Part shown: positions 8,992 through 20,400 of the stretch, in pieces
Position numbering within the stretch: position 1 is the stretch's first letter
How the letters are laid out: each line of letters opens with the position of its first letter
Assembly (NCBI GenBank): GCA_020186115.1
Contig: WSYJ01000186.1
Coordinates: 2,835,501 to 2,899,500 of the forward strand
Source: Histomonas meleagridis
Lineage: Eukaryota; Parabasalia; Tritrichomonadida; Dientamoebidae
Reading direction: 5' to 3'
Length of the DNA stretch: 64,000 bases
The notes under the pieces: model-generated
Seen by the model: only the letters and a program-made list of their open reading frames with translations
Databases searched by the model: none
Told to the model about the DNA's origin: nothing
Position numbers and translations under genes: made by a program

Positions 8992-9575
8992 ATGTTTTTC
9001 ATCAAAGTAAAACTCTCATAATAATAATTTTATTTCTTTACTAAGTATTTCTTTTTGTTCCATATTAAATTTATGTTGAACTCATCTTTAGTACTGTTGG
9101 ATAAAGCAAGTGTATGGCTCACCTTAAAACCCAATGGGTATTATGTTATTGCTTTCCTTACTTTATAATGAAATATTAATAATTTGTTCTTATTAATTCA
9201 CGTTTAATTTCAAGGTTGATATTTTGATATTAAGTTGTTTCAAATTTAGGCATGGTGAAATTTCTCGATTAGGTTAATATGAAAGAGAAATATTCGTATG
9301 TGGACATAAACGTTTAAACGTTCGGCTTTGCATTTAGACCGTTAGTGTTAGAATTCATAAGTTCGCGAACAATTTTATTTTTCCAAATCTCCCATGTTAA
9401 CAATTCAATTGATCTTTCAAAATAATAAACAAATTTTTTTAATTATATCATTCAAAAAGTATTTCTTCTTCGGGGTTGGCCAAGTGAACTTTAGATGTTG
9501 TCGTTATTTATAAAGATTATTACAGGAATCATTAATTGACATTAGATTATTACAGAGGATATTGGATCTAATTTT
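8992..9575. other. Intergenic with orphan promoter-like motifs
   Basis: About 580 AT-rich bp. Around 9308-9350 there are AACGTTTAAACGTT, a perfect 14-bp palindrome, and GACCGTTAGTG, resembling Myb boxes elsewhere. No intact gene follows, only the decayed frame from 9576. Confidence 0.35.
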
Positions 9576-10010
9576 ATGTATAAAGTTATGGCATTATCTA
9601 TTTCAAATGATATAGAAAATATTACTTCAGAAGAAATTTAAGTTTCAGTATTCACAGGTATAAATTATTATATTTACACATTTTCTTCAAATGAAAATGT
9701 ATCAATGAATAAATTAACGCATAATACAACAAATAATATTATTCCATTCACAGAAACAAATATATATCTTCATATATCAGCAGTTGACTTTGCAGAAAAT
9801 GTAGGAGAAATAAAAACATTTTTAATTCCAGAGAATCCAAATATTCCATCATTAATAACAAATTTAAAATCTGAAATGTTAATACCTACCAAAAGTGTTT
9901 CATTTTCATTCACCTATTCAAATTCACAATCTATAATGAAAAAATACATTCATTTCACGAAAGTACCCACATTTAAATGTTTCATAAAAATAAAATATAG
10001 TTTTGAATAA
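9576..10010 (+). pseudogene. Decayed gene fragment with an in-frame stop
   Basis: One continuous frame runs from an ATG at 9576 to TAA at 10008-10010, but is broken by TAA at 9639-9641. The second part (VSVFTGINYYIYTFSSNENV...) would be 122 residues, ending FKCFIKIKYSFE. The composition is rich in Ser, Thr, Asn and aromatic residues, as in ectodomains of trichomonad surface proteins, but no domain is recognised. Alternatively, the ATG at 9705 starts a real 101-residue protein. A promoter-like cluster lies 230-270 bp upstream. I favour a remnant. Confidence 0.35.
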
Positions 10011-10129
10011 AAAAATTCTATTATAATGAGTTCCGATAAAAAATAAGCAAACCATTTATTGTTTCTGACATTTTTCTTTTATAGAGAACAAATCAACAAT
10101 TTCAATATTTTTTGTATAATTAAGTGATG

Positions 10130-10495
10130 TTTTAAATATTTTAAAATAGCATATTATTAAAATAATCTTTGAATAAAATTAATAAATATCTTTAATATTA
10201 ATATCATCCTTAACATTAATATCAATTCCTTTTTGATCAATAAGTAATTTAACTATTTCTGTATGACCTTTTTCAGATGCTACATAAGTGCCGTTCTAAA
10301 TAATTTAAACAATTTCCAAATATTATTTTAAAATAGCATATCATTAAAATAATCTTTGAATAAAATTAATAAATATCTTTAATATTAATATCATCCTTAA
10401 CATTAATATCAATTCCTTTTTGATCAATAAGTAATTTAACTATTTTTATATAACCTCCTCTAGATGCTAACATAAATAATTTAAATATAATATTT
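10130..10495 (-). pseudogene. Ankyrin-array remnant (two to three repeats)
   Basis: On the minus strand, two near-identical units 187 bp apart encode ankyrin repeats (MLASRGGYIKIVKLLIDQKG... and TYVASEKGHTEIVKLLIDQK...), and a third starts TSLNY. They are separated by AT-rich, stop-containing DNA. Each repeat end carries an 18-nt duplicated block (GATGATATTAATATTAAA); once this is assigned to the coding side, the first spacer is again 83 nt, as in the intact genes elsewhere in the window. There is no DUF3447 head and no start codon, and the upstream repeat has lost its TAL motif, so this is a gene fragment. It lies directly downstream of the dihydrouridine synthase gene. Confidence 0.6.
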
Positions 10496-10529
10496 TCCAA
10501 AACAATTAACACACAAAATATTTTATTTA

Positions 10530-11489
10530 TTAAGAGTATTTATTTGCGAAGTTCAATAACTGTTCATATGTTTCTGCTTCGCCAATTTCCTTTTCGATAC
10601 CAGGATTTTTCTTAATAATTTCTGCAAAGAAATTATAGAAATGCTTCCTAAGGTAGAAGAAACCAATTTCAGGGTATTTCTTTGCGATTTCGAGATATTC
10701 GATCGAAAATTCCTTCAGCGGTTTTTGACCGTTTGGATCGAATTTTGTCGGATCGGAAAGAAGCGCTTGTCCGACCATAACGCCAGCTGCTCCTGTCTCT
10801 GAAAACATTTTTTCAGCGTCTTCGAGTGAACAAATACCTCCGTTTGCAATCACAGGAATATCAAGCGATTGGACAACATCTTTAATGATATTTGTAAGAA
10901 CTTCTGCTTTTTTATCTCGTTGTTGGAACCTCCCATGTATCTCGATAACAGAGACTCCACATTCTTGAAGTTGTTTCGCATATTGAATTGTGAGATTTGA
11001 ATCTGGTTGATTATCTTCTGTAGAAAAGATTCTGATTTTAGCTGTGATGGGAACAGAAACCTCTGATGAAAGACGAGTAAATAAATGCAACGAATTATTT
11101 CGCTTTTCTTCTGTATCGACCATAAAATATCCATAACCTCCACGCTTGGCAATGTGTTGAGTACATCCAAGATTTATATCAATTGCATCACAGTACTTGG
11201 ATAAGTCAATAGCTGCAGTTACAATTGAATCTATATTTGATCCTGAAATTTGTGCGATCAATGGATGATCGATTTCGCATGTATTAAATACTCTACTTTG
11301 GTAACGATGTCCTTGATTCCATTGGTAAGCATTTATCATTCCAGTATAACAAACTTTTAATCCATGATTTCTACATAAAATACGAAAAGCCAAATCATTA
11401 ACTTCAGCCATTGGAGCTAAGCAGATAGGTTTTTCTCCGAACTGCTTCCAAAAATCCCATGCTTTCTGTGCATGTGTTTTTGTTTCCAT
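10530..11489 (-). CDS. tRNA-dihydrouridine synthase (Dus1-like)
   Basis: A 319-residue FMN-dependent enzyme that reduces uridines in the tRNA D loop. The TIM-barrel signature is clear: CLAPMAEVNDLAFRILCR at the start, HPLIAQISGSN, DINLGCTQHIAKRGGYG with the GC-x2 cysteine typical of the active-site loop, PITAKIRIF, VIEIHGRFQQRDKK, and phosphate-binding IPVIANGGICSLEDAEKMF and GAAGVMVGQALLSDP. INLGC..GIAK..G.YG-type spacing is characteristic of Dus1 (positions 16/17). The length equals the catalytic core of other Dus proteins. A three-fold 21-bp direct repeat sits 35-97 bp upstream of the ATG. Confidence 0.92.
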   Translation of the reverse strand: METKTHAQKAWDFWKQFGEKPICLAPMAEVNDLAFRILCRNHGLKVCYTGMINAYQWNQGHRYQSRVFNTCEIDHPLIAQISGSNIDSIVTAAIDLSKYCDAIDINLGCTQHIAKRGGYGYFMVDTEEKRNNSLHLFTRLSSEVSVPITAKIRIFSTEDNQPDSNLTIQYAKQLQECGVSVIEIHGRFQQRDKKAEVLTNIIKDVVQSLDIPVIANGGICSLEDAEKMFSETGAAGVMVGQALLSDPTKFDPNGQKPLKEFSIEYLEIAKKYPEIGFFYLRKHFYNFFAEIIKKNPGIEKEIGEAETYEQLLNFANKYS

Positions 11490-11523
11490 TCCACGGCCGA
11501 ATTTGCATTGTCACTTTTCGCAT

Positions 11524-11586
11524 GTTCTTTTCGTTGTTCGTAAAGTTCTTTTCACTGTTCGTAAAGTTCTATGTGTTATACGTAAA
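11524..11586. repeat. Three tandem 21-bp repeats upstream of the Dus gene
   Basis: Units at 11524-11544, 11545-11565 and 11566-11586; the first two differ at two bases (plus strand GTTCTTTTCRYTGTTCGTAAA), the third is diverged. They lie in the ~200 bp between the Dus start and the 3' end of the exportin gene, so they may be promoter elements. Confidence 0.75.
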
Positions 11587-11688
11587 ATAAAACCAAAACA
11601 AAATTAAAATTAAAAAAAATAATTAAATTCATTGTCATATATAAAAACATTTTAAAATTTATTTAAAATAAAACATATCATAAACGGC

Positions 11689-14466
11689 TTAAAACTTAGC
11701 AACTTGTAATGCCAGCTGAGCCAAATCTGGCAGCGCTTCTATTTCCTCAGCCTTTATTGCGTCTCTTTCTTCCGCCGACACAATGCTCATCAATTCCTCT
11801 GTCAAATTATCCATTTTGATTTCCTGCTTGAACAAGTACTTATCTGAATTCGAAGCGCATTTCACAGCAATCAGAAAGTCCCTTAGTCCTTGTGCGAACT
11901 GCTTGAAGTCCAACACGTTAAACCTCAAATAACCGGAGAAGTTACGTAGCATATTCATATCATTTGTTAAATTCTTTAATAACGTTACAACGTCGTTATC
12001 GAATTGTTGAGGCGGATAAGTAGAACTTGTAATTGTTTTAAAGAATGCGTTTAATGCCTTTGCCAATGAATTAAAAATCGGCGTATGGAATGTATCCGTC
12101 AAAGCAGTGAATATTGCTTGCATTATTTGCATCCTACAGTTTACTATTTCGTTAATGTTTTGTGCTTCATAATAATCTAAAATCAATGTGCGTAACATTT
12201 TCGATGATTCTTTAGCGACGTTTAATCTTTCATCAGTAATGAAATATGCTGAAATTTCTAATAATATTCCAACTGTTTCTGGCCTACGATTAAATGCACG
12301 TGAGAACTTTAATATTGGATATACTTCAACACGTGTTTGTGCTAAATTAGGTAATAATGGTTGAACAAATTGATCTTGTATCATTTGATAAAACACTTCC
12401 ATTTGAACAAAATATTTACGTAGCCTTGAAAATATTATTAATGATACTTCTTTAAATTGAGGCTGTTGTAATAACAAACCTACAAATTGATCAATGATTT
12501 GTTTAATGACTTCAAATTCAAATGTGTTTATGACTGAAGTCATTGTCTCTGTTAATTGTGAAAAATACGCTTCGCTATTAACTAAAATTGTTTGTAATAA
12601 TGGAATTATTATATCGACAAATTGTGAAAAGACAATTTCTTTTCGATTTAACTTGATTTTGGTGATCTCATTCATTATTTGTAATGCATTTACTACAAGT
12701 TGAATGTTACCTGATTGTGTCATTTGTAATATTATATGCGTTAATGAATTATAAACTTCCGCTGAATTATAATCATTGATTTGTGCTGAGCCTACATTTA
12801 CAATAACTTTCGCGAGTTTTATCGAATGTTTAACATCAAACTTGACAATCCATTCTGGTAATTTACCTGTTAACATACCAAATATTGGTTCAGGTTCTTT
12901 ACATAAAAGTAATGGTTGTCGAATTGATACATAATATAATGCATTTACAGATGATGAACGGACTGTTAAATCTTCACTTTCTAAGAAATGATACAAACAA
13001 CTGCCGAAAACCGTCAGAAACTGTATTTCTTGATTCAAAAATCGTATCGAATGCGATAGCGCATACAAAAGTGAAACTCCGAATTCAATTGACTTTGAAT
13101 TCTGTTGGTACTGAAAAAGTTTCGGAAGTATTCCTAAAAGTAATTCGTGTTCTTCTTGATTATTTAGACATGCATCTAAAAGTCCGAATGCATAACATAA
13201 AGAAGGTGTTATTTGTTGAATGGATAATAAGAATTCAATCATTCCTCTCTTATCTATAGCAGTTAGAAATATCCAACAAGCTTGACAATTAATTGATTTC
13301 AGTTTTCCTCCTTCGCCAGCAGATGTAAAACTTGTATAAAGTGATTCCCTTATTTCAGGAATTAAGTTTTTATATAGTAATAAACATGGCTGTAATGCAT
13401 CAAATTGATTCTTTGATTTGGATGCACGAAAATATCGATATAAAATACTTCGCCATAAATGCCAAAACTCTTCGCAATGTGTTTCAGTTGGTGGGTTTTG
13501 TAATATAACTCGATAAATCGTAAGTGTCCAATTAATAAGTTCTTCATCAATATTATCTTCTTCGCCATAACACATCTCTTCAATGGAAACTCCATATTCA
13601 GTGATGAATTGAATAAGGAAAAATGGAAACGATGGAGGATATCCATTTTCTATGATATTAGACGCAATTTCTATGATCTGGTCAAGAAGCTCTTTGACAA
13701 TTTCATGTGAATCTGGTCGATTAATAAACAAATTTATGGCAGCATCAATTGCAACATTACTTGTAAGTTCATTTAATACAAAGGTATTAAACAAAGTGGG
13801 TACAAATCCTGGTATAATTAATAGTTCTTTGGGCGATGTTAAACATAATGCTTTGATGCAGGTGATCATATCAAGTCCAACAAGATTGAAGTCAATATTA
13901 CCTATTGCCCAGTTGGTCATGCCTAATAAGTTGGATGTGTTCTTGTTAAACTCTTCAATTAGTTGCTTTCGACGTTGATTTGTAATGGTATCTGTTTCAT
14001 GAATCTGTGTAATAAGTTGAGCAAGGATTTTGAAATCAAGAACACAAAGTTCTGGTGAAGTTGCCGCAGAATTAATAAATGAGTCAAGGCAATCAGGCCA
14101 TTCTTCAGGCCAATCTTTAAGTGCTATTGCAACAATTAATTCAATGATCTTACTTTTTGTTACAGGAGAACATTCAAATCCAAGTAATCTGCCACATAAA
14201 GTATCACGAATGTTCTTTCTGATATTAGGTTGACATTGTGTCCATGATTCAATAATACATTTAAGAGCTACACTGCAGGCACCTAAAACAATCGTTTCAT
14301 CATTACATTCTGAAACAATTTGAAGAGATTGAATTAGTGAATATGAAGAATTTGCCCATTCCATGATTATTTTGTTGGCGTTTTCACAATCAGTTGCACT
14401 TCCACCATGGCTCATGATTCCTATGGCATTAATTATTTCTTGTAGTGGAAAATTTCTTGTTTGCAT
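11689..14466 (-). CDS. Exportin-family karyopherin
   Basis: A 925-residue all-helical protein with the N-terminal layout of exportins. Residues ~25-60 resemble the importin-N region, and ALKDWPEEWPDCLDSFINSAATSPELCVLDFKILAQLI matches the WP-x-x-WP...S...C-x3-LKIL motif of Crm1/Xpo1 and relatives, which bind Ran-GTP and carry cargo out of the nucleus. The rest is a HEAT-type solenoid of ~20 helical pairs and ends ALPDLAQLALQVAKF. Human XPO1 is about 1,070 residues, so this protein is somewhat short. I cannot identify the cargo class; Xpo1, Xpo5 and Xpo4 types remain possible. It is transcribed in the same direction as the Dus gene, about 200 bp upstream of it. Confidence 0.7.
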   Translation of the reverse strand: MQTRNFPLQEIINAIGIMSHGGSATDCENANKIIMEWANSSYSLIQSLQIVSECNDETIVLGACSVALKCIIESWTQCQPNIRKNIRDTLCGRLLGFECSPVTKSKIIELIVAIALKDWPEEWPDCLDSFINSAATSPELCVLDFKILAQLITQIHETDTITNQRRKQLIEEFNKNTSNLLGMTNWAIGNIDFNLVGLDMITCIKALCLTSPKELLIIPGFVPTLFNTFVLNELTSNVAIDAAINLFINRPDSHEIVKELLDQIIEIASNIIENGYPPSFPFFLIQFITEYGVSIEEMCYGEEDNIDEELINWTLTIYRVILQNPPTETHCEEFWHLWRSILYRYFRASKSKNQFDALQPCLLLYKNLIPEIRESLYTSFTSAGEGGKLKSINCQACWIFLTAIDKRGMIEFLLSIQQITPSLCYAFGLLDACLNNQEEHELLLGILPKLFQYQQNSKSIEFGVSLLYALSHSIRFLNQEIQFLTVFGSCLYHFLESEDLTVRSSSVNALYYVSIRQPLLLCKEPEPIFGMLTGKLPEWIVKFDVKHSIKLAKVIVNVGSAQINDYNSAEVYNSLTHIILQMTQSGNIQLVVNALQIMNEITKIKLNRKEIVFSQFVDIIIPLLQTILVNSEAYFSQLTETMTSVINTFEFEVIKQIIDQFVGLLLQQPQFKEVSLIIFSRLRKYFVQMEVFYQMIQDQFVQPLLPNLAQTRVEVYPILKFSRAFNRRPETVGILLEISAYFITDERLNVAKESSKMLRTLILDYYEAQNINEIVNCRMQIMQAIFTALTDTFHTPIFNSLAKALNAFFKTITSSTYPPQQFDNDVVTLLKNLTNDMNMLRNFSGYLRFNVLDFKQFAQGLRDFLIAVKCASNSDKYLFKQEIKMDNLTEELMSIVSAEERDAIKAEEIEALPDLAQLALQVAKF

Positions 14467-15151
14467 TTCCTGCTTTGGTCATGTGGAATTTCGGATAACC
14501 CCGAAAGAGAACGTTTAATAATTGGTTGGCTATATTTTCAGATCTCCCCATGTATATATATGGCTTTGGCTTCCTTTAATAATCTGTTAGTTACTGTGCT
14601 CATTAATTACAATGTTATCTTTTGATTAGATATGATATTGTTGATCAACGTTTGTTAATCAATATAAAAATATTTAAAGTACTTTAAGTATTTAATGATT
14701 ACTATTTTCTAAGGATAATATTCTTGTTATATTCATATTTAAAAGTGAAAAATTTGGACAATTGTTCATCAATTAAAATTAAATTCAAATCATTCTCTTA
14801 TTATTGTAAAATGATATTATTAATTTATCCATTTTGATATTCTCATGGTACTGCGAGGCTTATTTTCAATATTTTCTGTTAACAAATTTGAGATTAATTT
14901 CTCAGAAAAATATGCGAAGCCACAAGAAACAAAATTGTGAATTGGTGCAAAGATTACAAAAAAATAGTTACGTTTTCAAATCGCAATTTCTGAGCATAAA
15001 GAAGGTACATTTATGACCACACGTCTTAAATCGTTACACAACTTCAATACAAAAAGTACTATCAACACAAAATTGTAATCAAAGTTCTAAGAAAAGTGAA
15101 AAATTGAAACATTATAACGGTTTGAATTTTCTGTAAATAATCAGAATAAAA
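14467..15151. other. Divergent intergenic region
   Basis: About 685 bp of AT-rich DNA between divergent genes. A Myb-like box (TAACGGTTTG, about 15115-15124) lies ~30 bp before the downstream ATG. No other feature is recognised. Confidence 0.4.
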
Positions 15152-16924
15152 ATGGAACAAAAGCTCCCATTTCTTTTCCAAACAATATTTAAATTTAAGG
15201 GGCAGGAAGAATATACAACAAGGGAGGTACCTAATATATCACCGCCAGACGAAAATTCTTTAGATTTTTCATCATATGAATATCCAATTACTGATGTTCC
15301 TTATGTCCTTTTTGAAATATTTCAAAAGCATAAAGACAAACCTATTTATCTAGCAGCTCCTAAAAAAGTATTACCCCAAGTTCAAACATTAACACCATAT
15401 TTTCATAAAATCATTCCACAAGACTTAATTAACAGTGATTCAACATGCTCATGGATTAGTTTGGATATGGTTATAAATAAGGCTAATCCAGATCAAAATT
15501 ATTTATTGAATCATATTTTATATCATTTTATGTCATTATTAAGGTTTACAAATATATATTCCGAGCAAACCACGCGAAGTCTTCTTTGGAACAAAGTATT
15601 AGAATATCTAACGCCCGAAATGATATACAATAATAATCATATTCCATTTATTGCTCAACTCAAAAAGAAGAATTCCACGTTTTTTGCCAATTCCTTACGG
15701 CCCTCCGAAATTTTAATATATGAATCTCCTGATTCTGATTCACCTGAACATTATAGTTTTACTGATAATTGCAAGATTTCCAGCAAAGGAATCACTCTTG
15801 AATCTCAATCAGGTGAAATTTCAGAGTTCGCTACCAAAGATGTCAAACTTTGGTCATCTTATTTGTCAAATATATCATCTGATATTCCATTATCACCTCA
15901 ACTTATATGTTACTCATTCAACTCTGTACCAATAGAACAACCAATTTGCGAACCATTTGTTGAATCTTATGAACAAATGCTTCTTACTCATGATCTCAAT
16001 TTCAGCATTCCATTATTTGATTGTATTCTTGAGTCAGAAAACTCCAAATCGCTTACTGACAAACTCTTTAAGTTATACTTACGACATGGGCAGCGTCTTC
16101 GCCTATTTAAAGAATTTGCATATTATGAAATAATTTATTTTGCATCGACACCAAACGAAATATATCGCCAAAACAATGCCTTCACCCAAACGATTATAAC
16201 CTTTTTCAAATCGGAACTAACTGAATTTATCAATAATGCAATCAATCCAGTCAAAGAAGAAATTGTCCGACATCCATTGTTTGATTTTGATCATCCCAAA
16301 GAAGAAGACCTTCCACAAATCGAAGAATTATTAAATTATTTTTGGGTGAAAACGAACGAATCACTTCAATATATTCCATTAGTCATTCGTCGTTTTCTAA
16401 AATATCTTCGAATTCTTTGTGAAACACATTTTGGGGATATAAACCTCAATCACAAAGCAGTGATTGGTTTATTTTTCTTACGATTTATTGTTCCAAGCTT
16501 TAATGCTCCTGAAGCTTGGATAGTAAATGGTCAAATCGATCAAACATCATTTCGGAAATCAGTAGCGTTTTCGAAAGTGATTTTGTCTGTTTCTACATTG
16601 GAAACAAATTACACAAAAGTCGGCGATAGACAAATTCTGACACCGATAATTGAGAGGAACATTCCGAAGATGGTTCACTTTTTGGAGAGGATCACTTTTG
16701 TGAACGATAGCGAGGAAATGTCAGGTGAAACGGAAAATGTAAATTTGCCGTTTGACGAAGTTGTTGAGGCAATTCAAGAGTTTAGAGCATTCATTAAGGA
16801 ATGCTCAGATAAATTGTTGCAAAAGGTAAAGAAAAATGGTTTCGTAGCACCGTTGTTCGTGTTCGAAGCAGTAAATGCATTGTACCAAAACGATTTATAC
16901 ACAAAGTCAAGAAGCTACGACTGA
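15152..16924 (+). CDS. RasGAP-domain protein lacking the arginine finger
   Basis: A 590-residue protein. Residues ~275-510 follow the RasGAP domain: LTDKLFKLYLRHGQRLRLF, IYRQNNAFTQTIITFF, IRRFLKYLRILCETHFG, and the signature AVIGLFFLRFIVPSFNAPEAW containing the structural FLR motif (about residue 439), then SFRKSVAFSKVILSVSTLETN and a conserved Asn-containing helix. In active RasGAPs the catalytic arginine lies in LFR-x-NS; here the aligned segment is ILESENSKS (about residue 292), with no arginine. IQGAPs lost the same residue, so this may be a Ras/Rho-family scaffold rather than a GAP. The N-terminal 270 residues match no domain I know. GC content rises somewhat in the last 350 bp. Confidence 0.72.
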   Translation: MEQKLPFLFQTIFKFKGQEEYTTREVPNISPPDENSLDFSSYEYPITDVPYVLFEIFQKHKDKPIYLAAPKKVLPQVQTLTPYFHKIIPQDLINSDSTCSWISLDMVINKANPDQNYLLNHILYHFMSLLRFTNIYSEQTTRSLLWNKVLEYLTPEMIYNNNHIPFIAQLKKKNSTFFANSLRPSEILIYESPDSDSPEHYSFTDNCKISSKGITLESQSGEISEFATKDVKLWSSYLSNISSDIPLSPQLICYSFNSVPIEQPICEPFVESYEQMLLTHDLNFSIPLFDCILESENSKSLTDKLFKLYLRHGQRLRLFKEFAYYEIIYFASTPNEIYRQNNAFTQTIITFFKSELTEFINNAINPVKEEIVRHPLFDFDHPKEEDLPQIEELLNYFWVKTNESLQYIPLVIRRFLKYLRILCETHFGDINLNHKAVIGLFFLRFIVPSFNAPEAWIVNGQIDQTSFRKSVAFSKVILSVSTLETNYTKVGDRQILTPIIERNIPKMVHFLERITFVNDSEEMSGETENVNLPFDEVVEAIQEFRAFIKECSDKLLQKVKKNGFVAPLFVFEAVNALYQNDLYTKSRSYD

Positions 16925-16952
16925 ATTTAAATATAAAATAAAGTAAAGAACA

Positions 16953-16987
16953 TTTTTGATTTTTGATTTTTGATTTTTGATTTTTAA
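16953..16987. repeat. Heptamer microsatellite (TTTTTGA)
   Basis: Four perfect and one imperfect tandem TTTTTGA units, 29 bp after the stop codon of the RasGAP-like gene. Confidence 0.9.
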
Positions 16988-17488
16988 CACATACAAATAT
17001 CAATTTTGCAAATAATATTTTTCCTTTAATAAAAATATATTTTAGATTTCTTGTGTCAATCTTCAATTGTTAATATTTTGATTGTACATTTCATAAATTT
17101 ATGTTGACATTTGAATTTATTTTGTATGCTAATTGGTGTTGTTTCTAGGAGAAATGGTTTCATTTGACTACCATTTTGATCCATATTCAAAAAATTTTAG
17201 TTCATTAATTCATTTTCTCCATGTAGTTGGCGCTTTCTACTAAACATTTAGCATGCGAAAAATATTTGATTGGTTTCAAGAATTTAATTTTTTTTAACAG
17301 ATATTATATCAGCATCCAAAGAAGAAATATTACCATTATTATTGATATCTAAAAATGTTATTGCCTTTAAAAAGTAAGCCTTAGCACATTAAAAATTTTT
17401 TGAAAAAACATTTGAAGCGATTTTTTTACATTTGAAGATGTTGTGTTTGATGAAGACGTTTATTTAAAATTAAATACTTTATATATCA
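16988..17488. other. Intergenic, nothing recognised
   Basis: AT-rich. The start codon of the next gene sits in TATATATCAATGAG, consistent with a TCA-type initiator close to the ATG. Confidence 0.4.
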
Positions 17489-20400
17489 ATGAGTAACAAC
17501 AACCCAAGAGTAACATTTCTCACAATCAAGCCAGGACAAAGTTTTATTATTGTGTCCACTGCATCCCACAATGAAGCTTATATAATTTCTATTGATCCAA
17601 TATATAATACATTATATTTTTCTGGTATTCCTGGAATTGATGTTTTTCCAACACATAAACAAGCCATAAATTTTATCACAAATAATCAAACTGTTACAGA
17701 GGTTGTTGAAGCTCAATACATTTTCGGTTATCTTTTTTCACTTAAATCAACATATTTATTTCTTGTCAAAGAATCGCAAGTCATATTTAAAGCATTTGAT
17801 CAGCATCAATTTATGTCAATTTTTTCCTTCGAAACAGTACGAATTAATACCAAAATACCAATAAATAATTACATGCCAGAAGAAAAAATTCTTCAATTTC
17901 CATTTAATAAAACCCATTTTTTTTCACCTACAATTGATTCTTCACATTTTATTTTCAAAAATAAAACATGTTGGAATTCGCAATTAAAAAAACCATTTGA
18001 TAATCTTCAAATACCAAATGTTTGTATATCACTTTTCCAAGGCACTCCATATTTCAAAACATTTCCAAGTCTTTCTATTAGTTTATTATTGATTGGGTAT
18101 CATAATTTCCCAACTAAGCATGATGAACATGAACTTAATGAAACATTAAGCACATCCAACGAATCACAAATTGATATTTTTGTGCTTCGTGATGATCATA
18201 AATGTCATGTTCTTCAACACACTTTTCTTCTTGGAGATTTTCCATTCACATATAAAACGAACGTTAAGCCCACAAACGTTCCCAACGGTTATTCCAAATA
18301 TACCAATGATTACATTCAACAAATAATAACAAATTATGAAATAGAGGAAATAATTTTTTTAAATTTATTACCTTCAAAACAGACTTCCAATGACATTATA
18401 TATCATACATTATGTGACTTAATACCACATTCCAAAAGCACAAAATTAATACAAATTAATTGGGAAAATTCATATCAAACCGAACAAATTATTGAATCTT
18501 TTTATGGTTCAATAGCATCTGATATGAATTCATATGGATATAATCAATATACGTATGAAGAAAACATAAAATTAAAGAAGAAGCAAAAAGGAATTTTTCG
18601 ATTTACTTTTGGAACCAAATTCGAAAATGAAATTATTTTAACTTTTTTATATTTATTACGAATTGTATTAAAACTTATTAATAATGACACAGATATTCGA
18701 AGTGTTAATGATATTGAGAAAATTCCAGAAGAAGTCATTCAGAATGTATTAATATTTTATAGTTATTATTTACATAATTTTTCTGATTTTTCGACGATTA
18801 AAATAAATGACAAATATATTCGAAAGTTATTTACTATTTTACATAAACGAACATTTCATGTGAACACAACTCCTGTAAATAATGTACTAGAATTAATAAC
18901 AAGTTTAATCTCGATAAAATATAATTTGTTTTATAGTGTTTCACAATCAATTAAATCATTTATTATCTCAAATAACATTAACAAAGAAATATTAAATCCA
19001 AATTCACAAAAACAATTTGTATTAAATGGAAATTCGAATCAAATAATAATATTTTTATCGGAAGTTTCATTTCTCCGTGAAATAATATTCGATAATGTCT
19101 ACGCAATTAGTGTTAATATCTATGGAGGTCTATGGTTAAATCGAATGTTTCCAATTATTGAAAATGTATCAATACCACAAACAACGGATGATAAAAACAT
19201 GTTACATTTAGAGTTCGACACTACGAATAATAACTTTTATCGACCGAACTTCGATGTGTTTAGTTATGAACCGATTCGATTTATATCATTTTCATTTGTA
19301 CCTTTTCATAAAGAACAAATATCATTAAGTGGAATTTATATATATGGAACATCGACAACAACAAACAAAATACAAAAATCAATTTCATTTAAATATAGTA
19401 ATCAAATAGAACCAAGTTTAATACAATATAATGAAGAATATTCAATAGAGAACTTGTTTAAATGGGAATACAAAAGACTTTTAAATAATGGATCTTTCTT
19501 TGACTTAGAGAAAACTATGATAATGAGGAACTTACCTCCGAATTGTGTTAACATTAACAATATATTTTTGATTCGTTCCAATGAAATTTTATCAAAAAAA
19601 TGTGTGTGTGAAAAATGTAAAGTGAAAAGTCATTGTTTTAATTGTGTAATTTGTTCAAAATATTTTTGTTTAAATTGTTTCTCGAATAATAAAAGAATTT
19701 GTAAAAATTGTGATATACAAATGAAATCAAATTTGGAAAAATTATCAAATTTATTGACGTTGAAAAGTCAAATTATCGATGAGAAATACCCTTTCATTAA
19801 AAAACATTTGGAAAATATCGATTTTTATATGAAAAGAAATAATAATTTTTCGAATATTTGTAACTTCCCAAATATGTTTTTAATGTATGAATTACCAATC
19901 GGTAAAAATAATGTTCTTCCAGAAAAAATATTTTTAAATGATAACCATTTGATTAAATATAAAGTTGACGTAACAATATTAAAGTTTTCTATAATATTGG
20001 AATATGAAACTGAAATTTCGCAATTTATAATTTTTTGTGATTTTCCTTTAAAAATCGAAATTGATGGGATTTCCACTTTTTCAATCGAACCGCCGGGTAA
20101 AGCAGTCAATCTTAATTTTAACGGTCGAATTATTCCAATGAAAATTTTTGGTAAAAAAATTAGTATTAAAAGTATCCAATTTAAAGGTCAATATATAATA
20201 TCTAATACTAATATATTGACAAATAGCATTACTAATGTTTATTCTGTGCCAAAACCTTTTCGTGGAGAATTGTTACAAAGTTCTTCATATACTTCGGCAT
20301 TTAATGGAGAACTTCAATGTCATTCATATGTGTTTAATGAAAGACAAGAATTAATCGGAATAAAGTTTCCGAAACGTTACACAAGTTATTTGATTATTGA

